Positions 23,550 to 35,089 are shown, counted from the stretch's first letter. The stretch: DNA of 64,000 nt from Diphasiastrum complanatum (GCA_029204225.1 CM055112.1:45741563-45805562); one strand, 5' to 3'. The notes: generated from the letters alone by a model not told the origin. Made by a program: numbers and translations.

Positions 23550-23652
23550 TGCTCTTGAATTTGTGTTCTCACTTGTTTATGGTTCTTTGTTTGAATGCTT
23601 AGCCTCCTGGATCTGATAGCTTTTTGGCTATGTCAGACTATGACAAAGGTAG

Positions 23653-23664
23653 GGTCTGATACCA
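23653..23664 (-). other. Primer-binding site of copia E6 (variant)
   Basis: TGGTATCAGACC, ending ACC where the other elements have AGC, separated by one base from the LTR end at 23,667. Mirror copy at 51,734-51,745. Confidence 0.65.
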
Positions 23665-23666
23665 CT

Positions 23667-24070
23667 GATGGAAAAATTCTAGATGTGCAAATTGCGCAAA
23701 TTCAAAATTCCATTAAAATTCTGAAAATGAATTCATAGAAATCTCTCGAACGATTCGCGAACAATTTCGCTTAACTATTCTGATCACGAATAATTTATTC
23801 TCGAGAACAATTTGCGATTCAGTCAAGCTCTGTAACAAAATGAAACAAAATGAAGCGAAACTACGAAAGAGAATAATTTACAAAAAGATCAATCAGGCTC
23901 TGTAACGAGATGAGATGAAATGAAACACAACTATACGAAACGAAACAAAACAAAACAAAACTTAAGTGACCTCTGAAATTGATTTACGCTTATAGCCAGG
24001 TGATCATGAAGCGAAATGAAGCGAAACACAAAGCGAAAGCATTCGTGAATAAAATCAATTCATGTGGAAT
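23667..24070 (-). repeat. Probable LTR of copia E6, left arm (extent approximate)
   Basis: Begins TGATGGAAAAATTCTAG next to the PBS-like site. It is rich in AAACGAAAC and TTCGCGAA-like words. The far end could not be fixed. Mirror copy ends at 51,732. Confidence 0.45.
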
Positions 24071-26844
24071 TCAGATGTGATTGCTGGTCACTGCCACACA
24101 GAAAATAGTCCTTTCACCACATTCAAGAGAAACCGCTTGGAAAAGAGTTGTCAAAGAGCTAGAAACGGCGGTTCAGATAAGAGATGTGGGTTAATATTAT
24201 GAAAAAAGCATCCAGACACTGCTCTCCTTCTCTTTCGAAAGCAACAGGCAATAGATGCTTCTATTAGGTGCATTGGGCTGGTTGGTAATGTGAAGCTGAT
24301 GCACTCCCTATCTGATAAACACTTGAGAAAACAAGAAGATAAACACATGATAATAAGAAGATTGCTTTGAAGTCCTCCTGATCTCCTTCAAAAACCGTGG
24401 TTGCAAGATGGTGTGGAAGGTTGAAAATGCATGTAGCTCCAACGTGGCTCAAAACGCGGTGGATGGCAAAGCAAACCTTGCTAACAGATGCATGCTCCCT
24501 ACATATTCACGCTCCTCTACATCTAATGCCCCAGAAATTGATGGATAGGCCCATGGACAACCACAAGAAGCCTGTGGCATGCAAGAGGAGCCTAAAATGC
24601 TTTACTCTCATCTTTTGGAGTGGTAGCGCATCAAGATCAACTGATCAATAATTTTTTGGAGCCTACATCCAGAGTTTGGAGCCATAGCCTTTCTTTCTTT
24701 ATCATTAATGCCCTTTTGTGGATAGAATTTTTTTCATGGCCGTTGCCCACCTTTTCCTTGGCATCCACAACTATCTGTATCCTCTCTTGAGTGCTCGACT
24801 GGAGTCACGAAGATGTTAAAAGCCTAAAACCTAGTCAAGATGCTCAAAGAAGATGCGAAAAGCAAGCACATGCAAAGCAACAAGCAAAAGGGATGTAAAA
24901 AGCCTAAGATCCAGCGAAGATGCTAAAAGAAGATGCGAAAAGCAAAAAGGAAGCGAAAAGCAAGCACATGCAAAGCAACAAGCAAAAAACAGCAAGCAAG
25001 AAAGAGTTTGAAAAACGTAAAGAAAGCTAGAAAAGACTGGCAATGGTGCCAATGTTAGCTCTTTGGGATCTAATTCCAACTAAAGCTCCTTCTAGCACGG
25101 CGGCTATGGCTGTCTCCCATCTAGTCGATGCTAGGGCTTCTTCCTACTAGCATGAATATGGATGCTAAAAAGGCAATGCAAGCATAGGGTGAGTATTCTG
25201 AGGGTAAGATCCACTCTTCTCTCGTTTCTCTACTTAGTTTGTGTCAGAACTATGGAATTCTGTTGCAAAAAGATGGTTTGTTGAAACCTATTCCTTGTTG
25301 GTGGTAATCAATCTGATCTTAGTGACGACTGAGATCCATGGGTTGATGTAAGGAAGGAAATTCATGCTAGCAATATATTCTTTTGAGATAATCTCCAGTT
25401 GAGATTTTGGTTGTGGAATAACACTCTTTGAGAAATATTCTCTCTTAGAGGATAATCGAGTTACAGGATTCTTGGTTAAGAAAGTATTGTGTACAGATTA
25501 GGTGATATTTGTAGAGATATGTTATGTAGTGAATCTTTGTGTGATCATAAACCTTTTGTACAAACTTTTACATCTTGTGGATCTACAAAGGATTCCATGG
25601 ACTAAATTTATTTGCATGCACAAACTAGCCGTTAAAACAAAAGCATATTGATGAGAATTGTGTAGAGACAATTTCTCGCTAGGTTATAGTAATTTCTCAT
25701 TGAAAATTGCTTACTGACCTAGAATTGCTTTAGAATCAAATTAAATGTGGTGTTTTGGTACCACACCTAGACATTTAAATATTTTCTAAATTCGATACAA
25801 CTAACTGAGTCAGAAGCACTACTTCTGAGGTAGTTGTTTTGAATCAACAATATGATCTTACTTATGGATATTATTGTTGAAATGTATTGCTTATAAGTCG
25901 CAACCTTTATGGGTCAAGTTTGGATTCATTTAAAGGTCTATGTGCATAGAATACACGTGAACTTTTGGCCTTTTCTTTTCCCGATCGAAAAGAATAGAAT
26001 GTTATCTCGGAAGACTCAAGAGAGTTGGATAGTTGTTGGTTGCCAAAAGTTAGAACTTCATGTATTGAGATTCAGGTAAATCTTAAGCTATTCTAGATTA
26101 GAGCTTAAGAGTAAATTCTAGACGTATTCTAGATTGGACCCTAACTTTGGAATGACACTTTGTGCCATGGCTAAAGTAAGACCGTTTTTTGGATTACAAA
26201 CCTTTTATAGGCACCGTATGTGAGCTGAAAAAGTCTGAAACTTTCCAGATGGAAAGGACCTTTTGGAACAACTCATGTGTCTTTTAAAAATTGTGATGCA
26301 CTCTTATGATATGGTATGGTCTTGGGAATCTGGAGAGTTGGGATTGGCAAATCATAACTCAGACTCTAGGATATACTTGATCAATCAGAGAGAGGACTTA
26401 GATCATGGTAAAATTACCCCGGATGAATAAACATGTTAGTGGAATTTTGGTAATGACTGGCCATCTTACCCAATCGGCTATGTTAATTTGGGTAATGACG
26501 GCTAAAATTGCATCTAATTTTGCTCAAGTAGTTGTATAGCGTCTGTTTAGACTTTATAGATACCAAGGGACATTGTGAAAATCTCAATCCAAGGTTTACT
26601 GGCCACTTTTGGTCGGCCATATTCGCGCAATGTCTCTAATACAATAACTTCATGCATTCCTTCCTCCAATTGCAATGCATTAGTGTTTGTGGGTCATCGG
26701 GCTTTAGGATTGCAAGCGTGGGAGCATGAAATCAGCCCCACTTTGTTGAAGATTCATCTGTTTATGCTTTAAGATTCTTTCTCTGGATAAGGGCGGAATT
26801 ATTGAAAAGCTTGCTTCACTTGGCAGCGGGATTGACTCTTATGG
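24071..26844. other. Non-coding, mirrored in the right arm
   Basis: About 2.8 kb, colinear with about 48,595-51,330 in reverse complement. It includes an 84-codon frame (24,397-24,651) open in both arms without known motif, and the 80-bp tandem repeat. I see no convincing gene. 25.1-26.8 kb may be leader, intron or old LTR sequence. Confidence 0.45.
24821..24990 (+). repeat. Two ~80-bp tandem units
   Basis: Units start at 24,821 and 24,901, each beginning AGCCTAA and containing AAGAAGATGCGAAAAGCAA and CACATGCAAAGCAACAAGC. The second has a small AAAAGGAAGCG insertion. The pair is also present in the right arm near 50,430-50,610, so it predates the inverted duplication. Confidence 0.85.
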
Positions 26845-28295
26845 GTGTTAGGTTTTTTGGGTTGTTTCCTCATGGTTTTTGCTTATACTTTTGCAAATCT
26901 TAAAACTGATTGCCAAGGAAGAATGGTTCTTGCTTGTTCAATTCCTGAGGATGGCTGCAATATAGTTTTTAAAAGTTCTGTGAATGAAGGTTCATGCAGG
27001 CAGTGGCCTTCGGATCCCTGCCTTTTATTTACAAAACACAGTAGTGCTGGGGTTTCACTCTCTTTGTTTGTACACAGAGCTTTAGACAATTACCTGACTC
27101 TCTGTGTTTGTACACAGAGCAGAGGCAAAGCACTTTGGCCCTGGGTGGATGGGACTGAAGAAAATCCAATAAACACCGGCAAGGATCTTCATAAATGGAA
27201 CGAGAAAAATGATAAGGTAGTGGACATCATCTTCTCTTCCATCGAAGACAACATCATGCTGAATCTTTCATCAATCAGAAATGCACGAGGACTATGGGCT
27301 ACGTTGATAGCAAGATTTGAAACCAAATCATGCATTTGGATGATCAACTCACATACCTACGCTGGGATGGTAAATAGCTCACAACATTCATTAGAAAGAT
27401 GAAGAACCTCTTTCTTTCTTTGCACAATGCTGGCATGGATCATGTAGTCTCATAGGAGAAGCAACTGATGTATCTATTGTGCGCACTGCCAAGATCATTC
27501 CAGACGACACCACACACTATGTTAGCAAAGGATCTTGCTATGACTCTTGAGAAGGTAGTAGCCGAGATCACAGAGGAGGTAGAAAAAAGAGATCACTACG
27601 ATAACAGAGACAAGAGTCTGATCAAGCTCTATATGGCAACAAAGATCAGTGCCAGAAGAATCCTAACACTAAGAGAGAGAGAGAGAGTCGTCTCGAACAT
27701 CCGACCACAATCAGTTGAAGGATGCAGACAAAGAAAGAAGATCAAAAGCACCTACCAAGCATAAATTGCAAGGTGGTGACAAGAAGTTCTATGTTAGATG
27801 CAGACGAGACGGACATACCATTGACACATGTTGGTTAAATCCAAACATTCAATGTGTACAATGTCATAAGAAGGGACATGCAATAGTAGACAATAGTGTG
27901 ACACAATAGTGTGGCCGAAAGAAGGAACCGCACACACATGGAAGCCGCAAGATCCATGATGGCTTACTCGCCGCAAGATCCATGATGGCTTACTCCAAAA
28001 CATCAAAAATATTATGGGCTGAAGTAGTAGCCATAGCCAACTATTTGCAAAACTGACTAGGCATATCTAGTATTCCAAATAACACCCCACATGAAGTATG
28101 GTGGAAGAACAAGCCGAGTCTAGCTCATATTCTCATATTCGGATGTGTAGCATATGTACACATACCATATAAGAAGTGGAAGAAGCTGGATGATAAAGTC
28201 GAACAAGGATTCCTTGTTGGCTATGATGTACACTCATCATACTACAGGCTGTACATGCTAGAGACCAATCAAATCAAGATTGTTAGAGATCGATA
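26845..28295 (+). pseudogene. Copia E5 remnant, left arm (internally deleted)
   Basis: Copia gag starts in the middle of a frame at about 27,121 (WPWVDGTEENPINTGKDLHEW-like) and continues with RGLWATLIARFETKS and AKDLAMTLEKVVAEI. Two zinc knuckles follow: CRRDGHTIDTC (first Cys at CVRC/YVRC) and CVQCHKKGHAIVD. The sequence then jumps at about 27,893 to the integrase C-terminus (SKILWAEVVAIANYLQN, GFLVGYDVHSSYYRLYM). The right arm keeps about 1.0 kb here (protease, pre-integrase and integrase core), so this is a deletion in the left arm. The codons before 27,121 (hydrophobic FLGCFLMVFAYTFANL, then Cys-containing) are not copia gag; their source is unknown. Several stops; not functional. Confidence 0.85.
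27057..27120 (+). repeat. 24-bp direct repeats with 40-bp period
   Basis: ACTCTCTTTGTTTGTACACA... at 27,057 and its copy at 27,097 differ at one base. The second copy ends exactly where recognisable copia gag begins, so the gag N-terminus may have been lost by recombination or slippage here. Mirror pair near 48,310-48,375. Confidence 0.8.
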
Positions 28296-28987
28296 GAGGG
28301 AGTAGATGATGAACACTTGGATCAAGATGTTCACTTACACTTGAGTTGAGTGATGACTCAGACGACAAAATGGCTGCCGAATTGCCTACAGATCGAACAC
28401 CGAGAACCCACAATGCAGACACTCTCCTCCACAGCTCTGCCCTCTGCTTGTCGTCGTCCATCCATAGACGAACGAGATGAGCAGTAGGACGAGACGAGAT
28501 GAGAAAAACACACAAATATGGCCACAGCGCAAGGGTCAAGAGAAGGTGCATTGCGTTGGCGCATCATATACACATAAATACGGTTTAATTGTATACCGTA
28601 CCAGCCCTCCTAATAACGTCAGGTAACGGGCCAGCATGGCCTATTATGTATTAGATAATGGGCCTGAAGGGCCCGTTATGACAAATTGCAAGGGCCCTTC
28701 AATTTCAAGGGCCCTTCAATTTGTCTTGACGGGCCCTTCAGGCTTGTTAACTGACGTTATGATTAGTTGCCGTCTCCATCTCTCGCCATGAACCATGCTC
28801 GCCTTCAGTCACGATGATTCTCAACTACCAAAAACCAAATTCAGAAGACAATCGAATGTGCACAGATTACCAGAAACCAAATTCAGAAGACGAGAATGTG
28901 CGCAAATTACCAAAACGAGCAGCGATTACCAAAACGAGTAGCGTAGGTCTTGTTGAGAGAATGAGCACATTACCAAAACGAGAATGT
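28296..28987. other. Non-coding block with a GC-rich foldback, mirrored in the right arm
   Basis: Matches 45,545-46,177 in reverse complement. It contains the foldback at 28,614-28,759 and several repeats of a CAAATTCAGAAGAC / TTACCAAAACGAG word (28,838-28,990). No recognised gene. Confidence 0.55.
28614..28759. repeat. GC-rich foldback (inverted repeat) element, 146 bp
   Basis: Ends TAACGTCAG...CTGACGTTA. The inner parts pair almost fully (CCTGAAGGGCCCGTTATGAC against its complement near 28,715-28,745), so the strand can form a long hairpin. A divergent copy is at about 45,757-45,902 and a partial one at 29,570-29,640. Looks like a small foldback/MITE-type element. No target duplication fixed. 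Confidence 0.65.
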
Positions 28988-30690
28988 GTTGAGAAAATGA
29001 GCAGATTACCAAAACGAGAATGTGCGCAGACTACCAAAATGAGTACCACAATGTCTGCAAATCTTGTTTGGAAATGGTACTAATCACCATCCCAAAAGCA
29101 ACTAATCACAATGTTGGAGATCAGAGGGCATATTCAAAGAATCATTTTACTGCGAACATTCTCTTGTCTTCTGAATTTGGTAATGTTGCAGATCAGAGTG
29201 CAGATTCAAAGAATCATTTTACAGGTTCTTTCACCTGATGATACAATGCTTTGCTGGATCATGAGGTATCCACAAGCTGCATTAGGAAATCCAACGAGGA
29301 CAACAGAACCTGCGGTGCTCATTTTCGATGCAGATACTGAGAAGGCAGGCAGGCAAAAGATTACTTTTATTGGCTTGGTTTTGCATAAAAGATGACTTTT
29401 ACATTCACGCTCCTCTCTCGTGAAACGCTACCTTTCATTTTGAAAGTTTAAGAATTTATGCCCTTCAAAGCTGCCTTACAAAAAATAGTAAGACAGATTT
29501 TGGCATATTAAGCATCCTGTTTTTTGTTAATAAACTGTAGCAGCTGACCATAACAAAAATTTACATGGCCACAGGCTCCGGGCTCGCCCAGGGCCTTTCA
29601 ATTTTTCATAACGGGCCATGTTGGCCCGTTATCTAATACTTAAAGGACATGTTCGAGGCACCTCGAATCGAATCGTCTCTCTACTTCGGGCCTCTCTGAA
29701 TTGGTGTAGGAATCTTGTAGCAAGATCAGCATGCCTGGCGTTATACCCATGGCTAGCATTTTACACCTGAAATTCAAAGGTCTGAAAATCAATCGTTAAG
29801 AAATAAAAAGTAGCCTAGAAACTTGGAAGAAAAACGCAAGCTTCTTATGACAGGATGTGAATTTGAAAATTTGACACTCGCTCTCTCTCGTTCATATTTT
29901 ATGTGACAATGTAGGAGTTCGCCACCTGGCAGGAATTCAAAATTTTTGTGGTAGAAGGTGTTAAAGGTAGAATTCTAGTGAAAATCTTTAGCTTCCATTG
30001 ATCAATGATAGGAACTATGCAAAAAGCAGGGTATAGTTGGAAGGAGAGAGAGCCTATTTAAGAAAAGCAAGTAGCAATCAGATCTTTCCACTAACTGGGA
30101 AAGCATCTGAGGCAGTGAGGTGCAATTGTGGTGATCTGAGGCAAATTTCCGCTCTGGGATAGGTTCAGTAGGAGCAGCGAAGAGATTGGGCAGAAAATCG
30201 TGACTCGCTGCAGCCATATCAGAGTGTTTCTTAGTGTTTTTTGGGCAGCCAGCAAGTCGTCCAGTCTGAATTTCTGCTGCTTTCCTATCAACGTTGTCTT
30301 GAGGCAGTAGGAATGCACATGTGATTTTGCAGTTCTTTTGGTTGTGGTAAAGTTTTAGGGAAATATTATAGCCATTGAAAAGTACGACTGCTTTTAGGAA
30401 GTAATTAGACACGTTTGCAGGTTGTAAACAAGTGCACCATCAACAGTTCCAGTGGGGTAGAAGTCAACGAGTTCTAAGGTTACAACAGTAAAGTAGCAGT
30501 GCGCACCAGATTACCAAGCACATGCTACTCAAGCGTTCAGTTGGTTGCCAGACTAGCGATCAGTTTTTTGCTACACCAGTGATTAGTTTAGCTCTTAGTG
30601 AGCGAAGCTTTGCAGCAGAGAGTGAAGGTTTGTAGAGTTTTGGTGGGCGCTTTTGTTTGGGCAAGTTCTACGGAATCTATTGCAAAAGGT
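28988..30690. other. ~1.7-kb block present only in the left arm
   Basis: The right arm passes directly from the counterpart of 28,987 to that of 30,691 near 45,543. The block opens with more TTACCAAAACGAG-type words, has a repeated CAGATTCAAAGAATCATTTTAC segment (near 29,125 and 29,200) and a partial copy of the GC-rich foldback. A 136-codon minus-strand frame (30,002-30,412) has no motif I recognise. Confidence 0.6.
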
Positions 30691-30747
30691 TTACAACGGC
30701 CGACGGCTCCATCGGGGTTAACGGCATTCCGTGTGAAGAAAAATCAA

Positions 30748-30768
30748 ATATATATATATATATATATA
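30748..30768. repeat. (AT)n microsatellite
   Basis: About 21 bp of alternating A and T in the 5' region of the LINE-like element. The right arm has an AT-rich but not alternating stretch at the same place (about 45,460-45,500). Confidence 0.9.
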
Positions 30769-30830
30769 AAAGATCTCGATTCAGTTGGTGAGGTGGTCCA
30801 TTGCAGGGTTCCCTTTGTACAATTGTTCTC

Positions 30831-32858
30831 ATGGCTTTGGACATCTCCCTGCTTCGTCCTCTCAGTCTCAAACGACCTGCTTCAACTGTATCTCCCCCTC
30901 CTGACTCCCCTCCTCGTTCACGTCAAGCTGTGCTGGGCTCCTCGCTTGTCACAACGCCCTCTGTTCCTCCTTCGCCCACCTCTTCCCATGGCATTGTTGC
31001 CCCCTCGCTTGGTTGTGAGCCTCCTTTGACCATTGTTGCATTGCCTTCTCAACCCCCTGAACGAGTTCCGTGCCATGCTTGTGGTCGTTTCTTCTCTCCT
31101 AGGAGACGTCTTGCCCATCACCATCATTTTTTTCATGCACTGCTTCAGTCGTCTCAAGATCACCCTCCTCTTTCTGCACCCCATTCACCCTCTACTTCAG
31201 CTTGGTCTAGGATTTCTTCCCTTGACGTCCTCGAAGATTTTCACTTGGGCTTCCCTCGTCCAAGACTCTACTTTCATATTTCCCTCGCTCTCCGTCGAGA
31301 AAGTCAAGTTGCTATGCGCCTTCCGCTTGATCACTTGGCTATTGACCCCTTCAACATTGCGGCTTGGCATCTATTTCTTCTTTTTCCCCTTGGGTGTCTA
31401 GTGCTTCCTCCGAGGGGTGGGAATGCTGGTCATAGAGAAACTCGTGCTCGCCTTCGTCGCTTTCTATCAGAAGACTGGGAAACGCTTCATGATGAACACT
31501 TTGCACGCTGTCAGGCACTTGTTGCTCGCAACTCGCAGGACTCTCATCCTAAAGGCGCCCCACCTCTCCACCGTCGCCTTCGTCGCACCCTACATCTTGG
31601 GCAAGTTGGTGAGTATTCTCATGCAACTCGAGCTTTAGCTCCTCTCACACCCGCTCCCTCTTCTGCTGATACTGTTGCTGCTCTCCAAGCTCTGCATCCT
31701 GCTTTTGAAGGCATTCTTCCCTTGTTTGTGGAGGACTTTGTGTCTGATGTTGACTTGGTGCTTGATCGTGATTCTTTCTGTCGTGCCTTCCATCGTAGTC
31801 CTCGTCTTGCTGTTGGTGGTCCCTCCAGTTTGGTCTATGAACACCTTCGTGATTGCTTTCCACCTGAGGACTCTGCTAGTGGCCTTGTTCAACTCTTTTA
31901 GGTCTGCTCTTTTATCGCCTCTGGTCACATTCCTTCTTCTGTCGGTAATCTTTTGTCTGCGTCTCGTTTGATCGCCATGTCTAAAGCCTCGGATGGCGTC
32001 CGTCCCATCACTATTGGTGAAGTCCTCCTCCGTCTTGTTAGTTGTTCTATCAGTTTTCAGTTTCAACAGATTTTGCCTCTTTTATCTCCCCTCATCAGTT
32101 TGGCGTCTCTACTCCTAGCGGCTGTGAAGCTGTCATTCATGGTTTGCGTACCACCCTTGATTTCCATCCTAACTGGGTTGTTCTCCAAGTGGATGTTTCC
32201 AATGCTTTTAACTCTGTTTCTAGAGCTGCTATCTTTTAGGAGCTACGCACGGCTGGTGGTAAGTTGGCTCAGCTTATCCCATTTGTGCGGTTTTTCTATG
32301 CTACTGAGACTCCTCTCTTTTACAGTCACCATGTGCGCTCTGGGGATCTTTCCACTATCCAGTCTGTAGCAGGTACTCGTCAAGGTGATCCTTTGGCTGG
32401 TCCTATTTTCGCTCTAACTCATTTTTGTGCACTTCGAACTTCTGTAGAGACCTTTCCCTCTTGCTTATTTTTTTCGGTTGTTGATGACACTCATATTGTT
32501 GGTCATGCTCCTACGGTGCTCCTCGCATTTCATCATTTCTATGAGCAGCTGGCTTCTCTTGGTTTGTCTATTCAACCCCACAAGTGTTTAGTATGGTCTC
32601 CAGCAGGTCTTCCCCTGAACTTTCTTCCTCCTCAAGGTTTCCTCGCTCCTTCGAATGGCATTCGAGTTCTGGGTATTCCTTTTGGGTCTGCTTTCTTCAA
32701 CTTTGCTTTTCTTGGTGAGGCTCTCCAGGAGGATGTTGCTCATTCAGATCTGCTTCCTCGGTTGGGCAACACTTAGGTCGCGTTTGGCATCTTGACGTCT
32801 TGCTTTATCCAGCGTCCTTCTTATCTGCTGCAGACTTTTCTCCCTACTCCGGACTTTT
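30831..32858 (+). pseudogene. LINE-like element with N-terminal zinc finger and RT, left arm
   Basis: ATG at 30,831 (MALDISLLRPLSLKR). A Ser/Pro-rich N-terminus is followed by a C2H2-type finger (CHACGRFF...H near 31,070-31,130), an RT-upstream region (ILPLFVEDFVSDVDLVLDRD) and RT: GVRPI near 32,000, QVDVSNAFNSVSR near 32,190, GTRQGDPLAGPIFAL near 32,370, VVDDTHIVG near 32,480 (Val in place of Ala before Asp-Asp). A stop at 31,899-31,901 is shared with the right arm; further stops lie at 32,237 and 32,774, and there are frameshifts. It breaks at 32,858, before the C-terminal finger and endonuclease that the right arm keeps. Confidence 0.88.
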
Positions 32859-33100
32859 TTTAGAATTCGACATTGTTGATCTGGACGAAGCTCACTTCTG
32901 TCTTAAAATTCAAATCCACAAAGCCAAAGCAAATCGAATGATTTACATCACTCAACAAAGATATCTTCACAATGTTCTTAAAACTCCCAACCTTTCCACA
33001 CATCTGAGTTACTGCGAACTAGACAGAGCCACATCAATGGCTACATCATTGCCCAAATACATGCACTAATACACTCGCAAATCCGTTGGCTACCTCCTTG
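32859..33100 (+). pseudogene. Copia RT fragment
   Basis: DLDEAHFCLKIQIHKAKANR and TQQRYLHNVLK are the region after YVDD in copia RT. About 75 codons, then a stop at 33,067. It joins the LINE break point at 32,858, so the inverted-repeat arm ends exactly at a retroelement junction. Confidence 0.75.
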
Positions 33101-33176
33101 TTAGCAAAACGCACTAACAACCCTAGCTTTCCTTCAACACAAGCTCACACTCCTCCCGTCCCCTCACACTTCAATT

Positions 33177-33375
33177 CTCAACCGGAGTAATCTATCAAAT
33201 CTCAACTGACACACTCTGTCAATTCTCAACCCACAGCAAATCTCAACCGACAGCCAGTGTCAGTCTCAACTGACGCACTATGTTGAATTTCAACCGGAGC
33301 ACATTGCTCAATTCTCAACTAGAGGACTCGTTCACATCTCAACTGACGAGATTCTATCACGTCTCAACAGACGGG
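33177..33375 (+). repeat. Degenerate minisatellite (CTCAACTGAC units)
   Basis: About nine CTCAAC(T/C)GAC-like words spaced mostly 22-26 bp apart from 33,177 to about 33,370, with diverged spacer bases. Confidence 0.7.
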
Positions 33376-33443
33376 GTTCCTCACCCTCACAAATGAACCA
33401 CCTTCCACATCCATCCGCATTCACCTGTCGCGACAACAAACAA

Positions 33444-33541
33444 CATGGACACATGCTTGCCTCCTCAAACTCATCTCAATATAGCGGTGTTCCCCACAGC
33501 ATGGACACATGCTTGCCTCTTCAAACTCATCTCGATATAAG
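33444..33541 (+). repeat. 42-bp duplicated unit with 56-bp period
   Basis: CATGGACACATGCTTGCCTC begins at 33,444 and again at 33,500; the units continue alike for about 42 bp with few mismatches. Confidence 0.85.
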
Positions 33542-33897
33542 ATGCAATCATTGGGACATTTATGAATCCTCTTGTAATCCATGCCGATCGCGGATAGCAT
33601 TTTCTTGGCTTCTTGTTGAGACTGTGAAGATTAGTAAAATATTATCTTCCTATCTCGAGTTTTGGGGCCATGACCATGATTATTTCCATTGTAATCTATG
33701 TCTTACATAAAGGTATGTGAATTGAGCACATAACCTTCTAGAATAGGTCGAGTTTGAGTTAGGTAGATTCAAATTTGATGACATGCAAAAGTTTACATAG
33801 CATGCAATTCATTCAATATGCATGCAAGCCAAATGCAATCAGTGCATGCAACATGCAAAGTGGTTTCTGTGATCTACACATGTCTAGGCAGTTTTAT
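33542..33897. other. No gene recognised
   Basis: About 350 bp between the tandem repeats and the first base clearly shared among LTR A copies. ATGCA-rich near 33,780-33,870. May include the outer part of this LTR A. Confidence 0.4.
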
Positions 33898-34351
33898 GAG
33901 TTGACATGTAGTACATGCGATATCCATGCATGCAATTACACATATAAATCCTGGGTAGTTAAGTTAACTAAGTTAAGTGGACTTTCCATGCAACTCCACT
34001 GTAGGAATTCGAGTCTCTTTGATGTAGAAAAATCTTGACACGTTTTTCTACATTGTAAATAATGAGATTTTGGTGTTTTGGACTCATTCTCTCTCTACTC
34101 GGGTGTTCTAGCATTGATTTTCTCTCTCTACCTTAGAGCAGCCTGTTTTTTCCATACTGAACACTTAGAATTATTTCTGACATTCATTCCTCATAGTGAG
34201 AAGTTAGAATTTTCAGTCAGATGTATGCCATTGTGCTCTTGCCATAGATTTTTCAAGTGATCTGTTCTCTGATCAATCTTGTGCAATCACAACACCTCAG
34301 TAAGATCCTGTAAGGTGTGTGGTGAAGTTCACACATGCTAAAAACTTCACA
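33898..34351 (+). repeat. LTR A (5' LTR), loop copy
   Basis: Shared with 53,694-54,153 and, inverted, 21,189-21,648. Ends CTTCACA directly before the PBS. It is the 5' LTR of the copia whose gag starts at 35,090. Confidence 0.8.
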
Positions 34352-34363
34352 TGGTATCAGAGC
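34352..34363 (+). other. Primer-binding site of the LTR A copia
   Basis: TGGTATCAGAGC immediately after LTR A, complementary to initiator tRNA-Met. Confidence 0.93.
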
Positions 34364-35089
34364 TTCATCCTTTGAAGCTAAACAATAGTGCTTTTGCTTG
34401 TAGGTACTCAGATTTGAAACTCGTTGAGAAACAAGCCATCTGTGGATCATAAGTGGATCAAAATGAGTCTGATCTGCTTCAGCAAAGCCCTATACGGACA
34501 AAGAGCTCACACGTGTGAAATCAGCCATCATTAATTGAATGCTACTTCTCAAGGAATGATCCAAATTTGATGTTTTATAGCTTGTTGGATAGGTATTGAA
34601 GAGTAGAATGTGTTGCTCAAGTTTCTAAATCAATTTGATTTGTTTTTAGAAGAGTTTTAGGCAATCAGATAGTCTGAGAGAGTACTCAACTCGTGGAATA
34701 TGCCAAAGTGAGCACACATTAGTTCTTTTCACCAATTTCATCAATTTTCACTGTCAATCAAGGATAGAAGTGGGTATTATGATGTCTTAGACTTTTCATT
34801 TCACACAAATTACTGTGTTTGAGTTGAAAGTAAGTTCCTAGAGAGTTTTTCTATTCTTTGAAACTCGTGGGACAGATAGACTTCTTACTTGCATGTGCTT
34901 CATTTTTGTGATTGAAGCAAGATCCAAATTCAAAGTAGATTGATTTTCTGTGTTGAGAGTTTGTTCTCACATTCTATTGCTAAATTTCATAGGTTGGATC
35001 ACCATCATCAGTATTATATCCTAGGTTGAGATAGCAAGCAACATCTTTCAATTCCATCTTTGTCATTACTTGGATTTCTCATAGAGAAG
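34364..35089 (+). other. Untranslated leader of the LTR A copia
   Basis: About 730 bp. The first ~380 bp are colinear with 54,166-54,575. No coding region. It includes the CGGACA.AGAGCTCACACGTGTG segment shared by the other LTR A leaders. Confidence 0.75.

Larger units (their letters stand above)
19727..32858 (+). repeat. Giant inverted repeat II, left arm (~13.1 kb)
   Basis: Pairs with 43,463-55,793 in reverse complement. Landmark sums: 20,312+55,208=75,520; 21,706+53,636=75,342; 23,062+52,308=75,370; 24,651+50,768=75,419; 27,402+48,031=75,433. After a ~1.0-kb deletion here (in copia E5) the sum falls to about 74,430, and after a ~1.7-kb block unique to this arm it rises to about 76,200-76,320. 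The arms are colinear but diverged: in one pair of 84-codon frames 7 residues differ. Confidence 0.93.

Noticed and set aside
24397-24651. 84-codon frame also open in the right arm (50,768-51,022)
   Set aside because: The arms are a DNA duplication, so shared openness is weak evidence. No known motif, and 7 of 84 residues differ, giving no sign of strong constraint.
30002-30412. 136-codon minus-strand ORF in the left-arm-only block
   Set aside because: No domain, no counterpart in the right arm, and a length attainable by chance in 64 kb.
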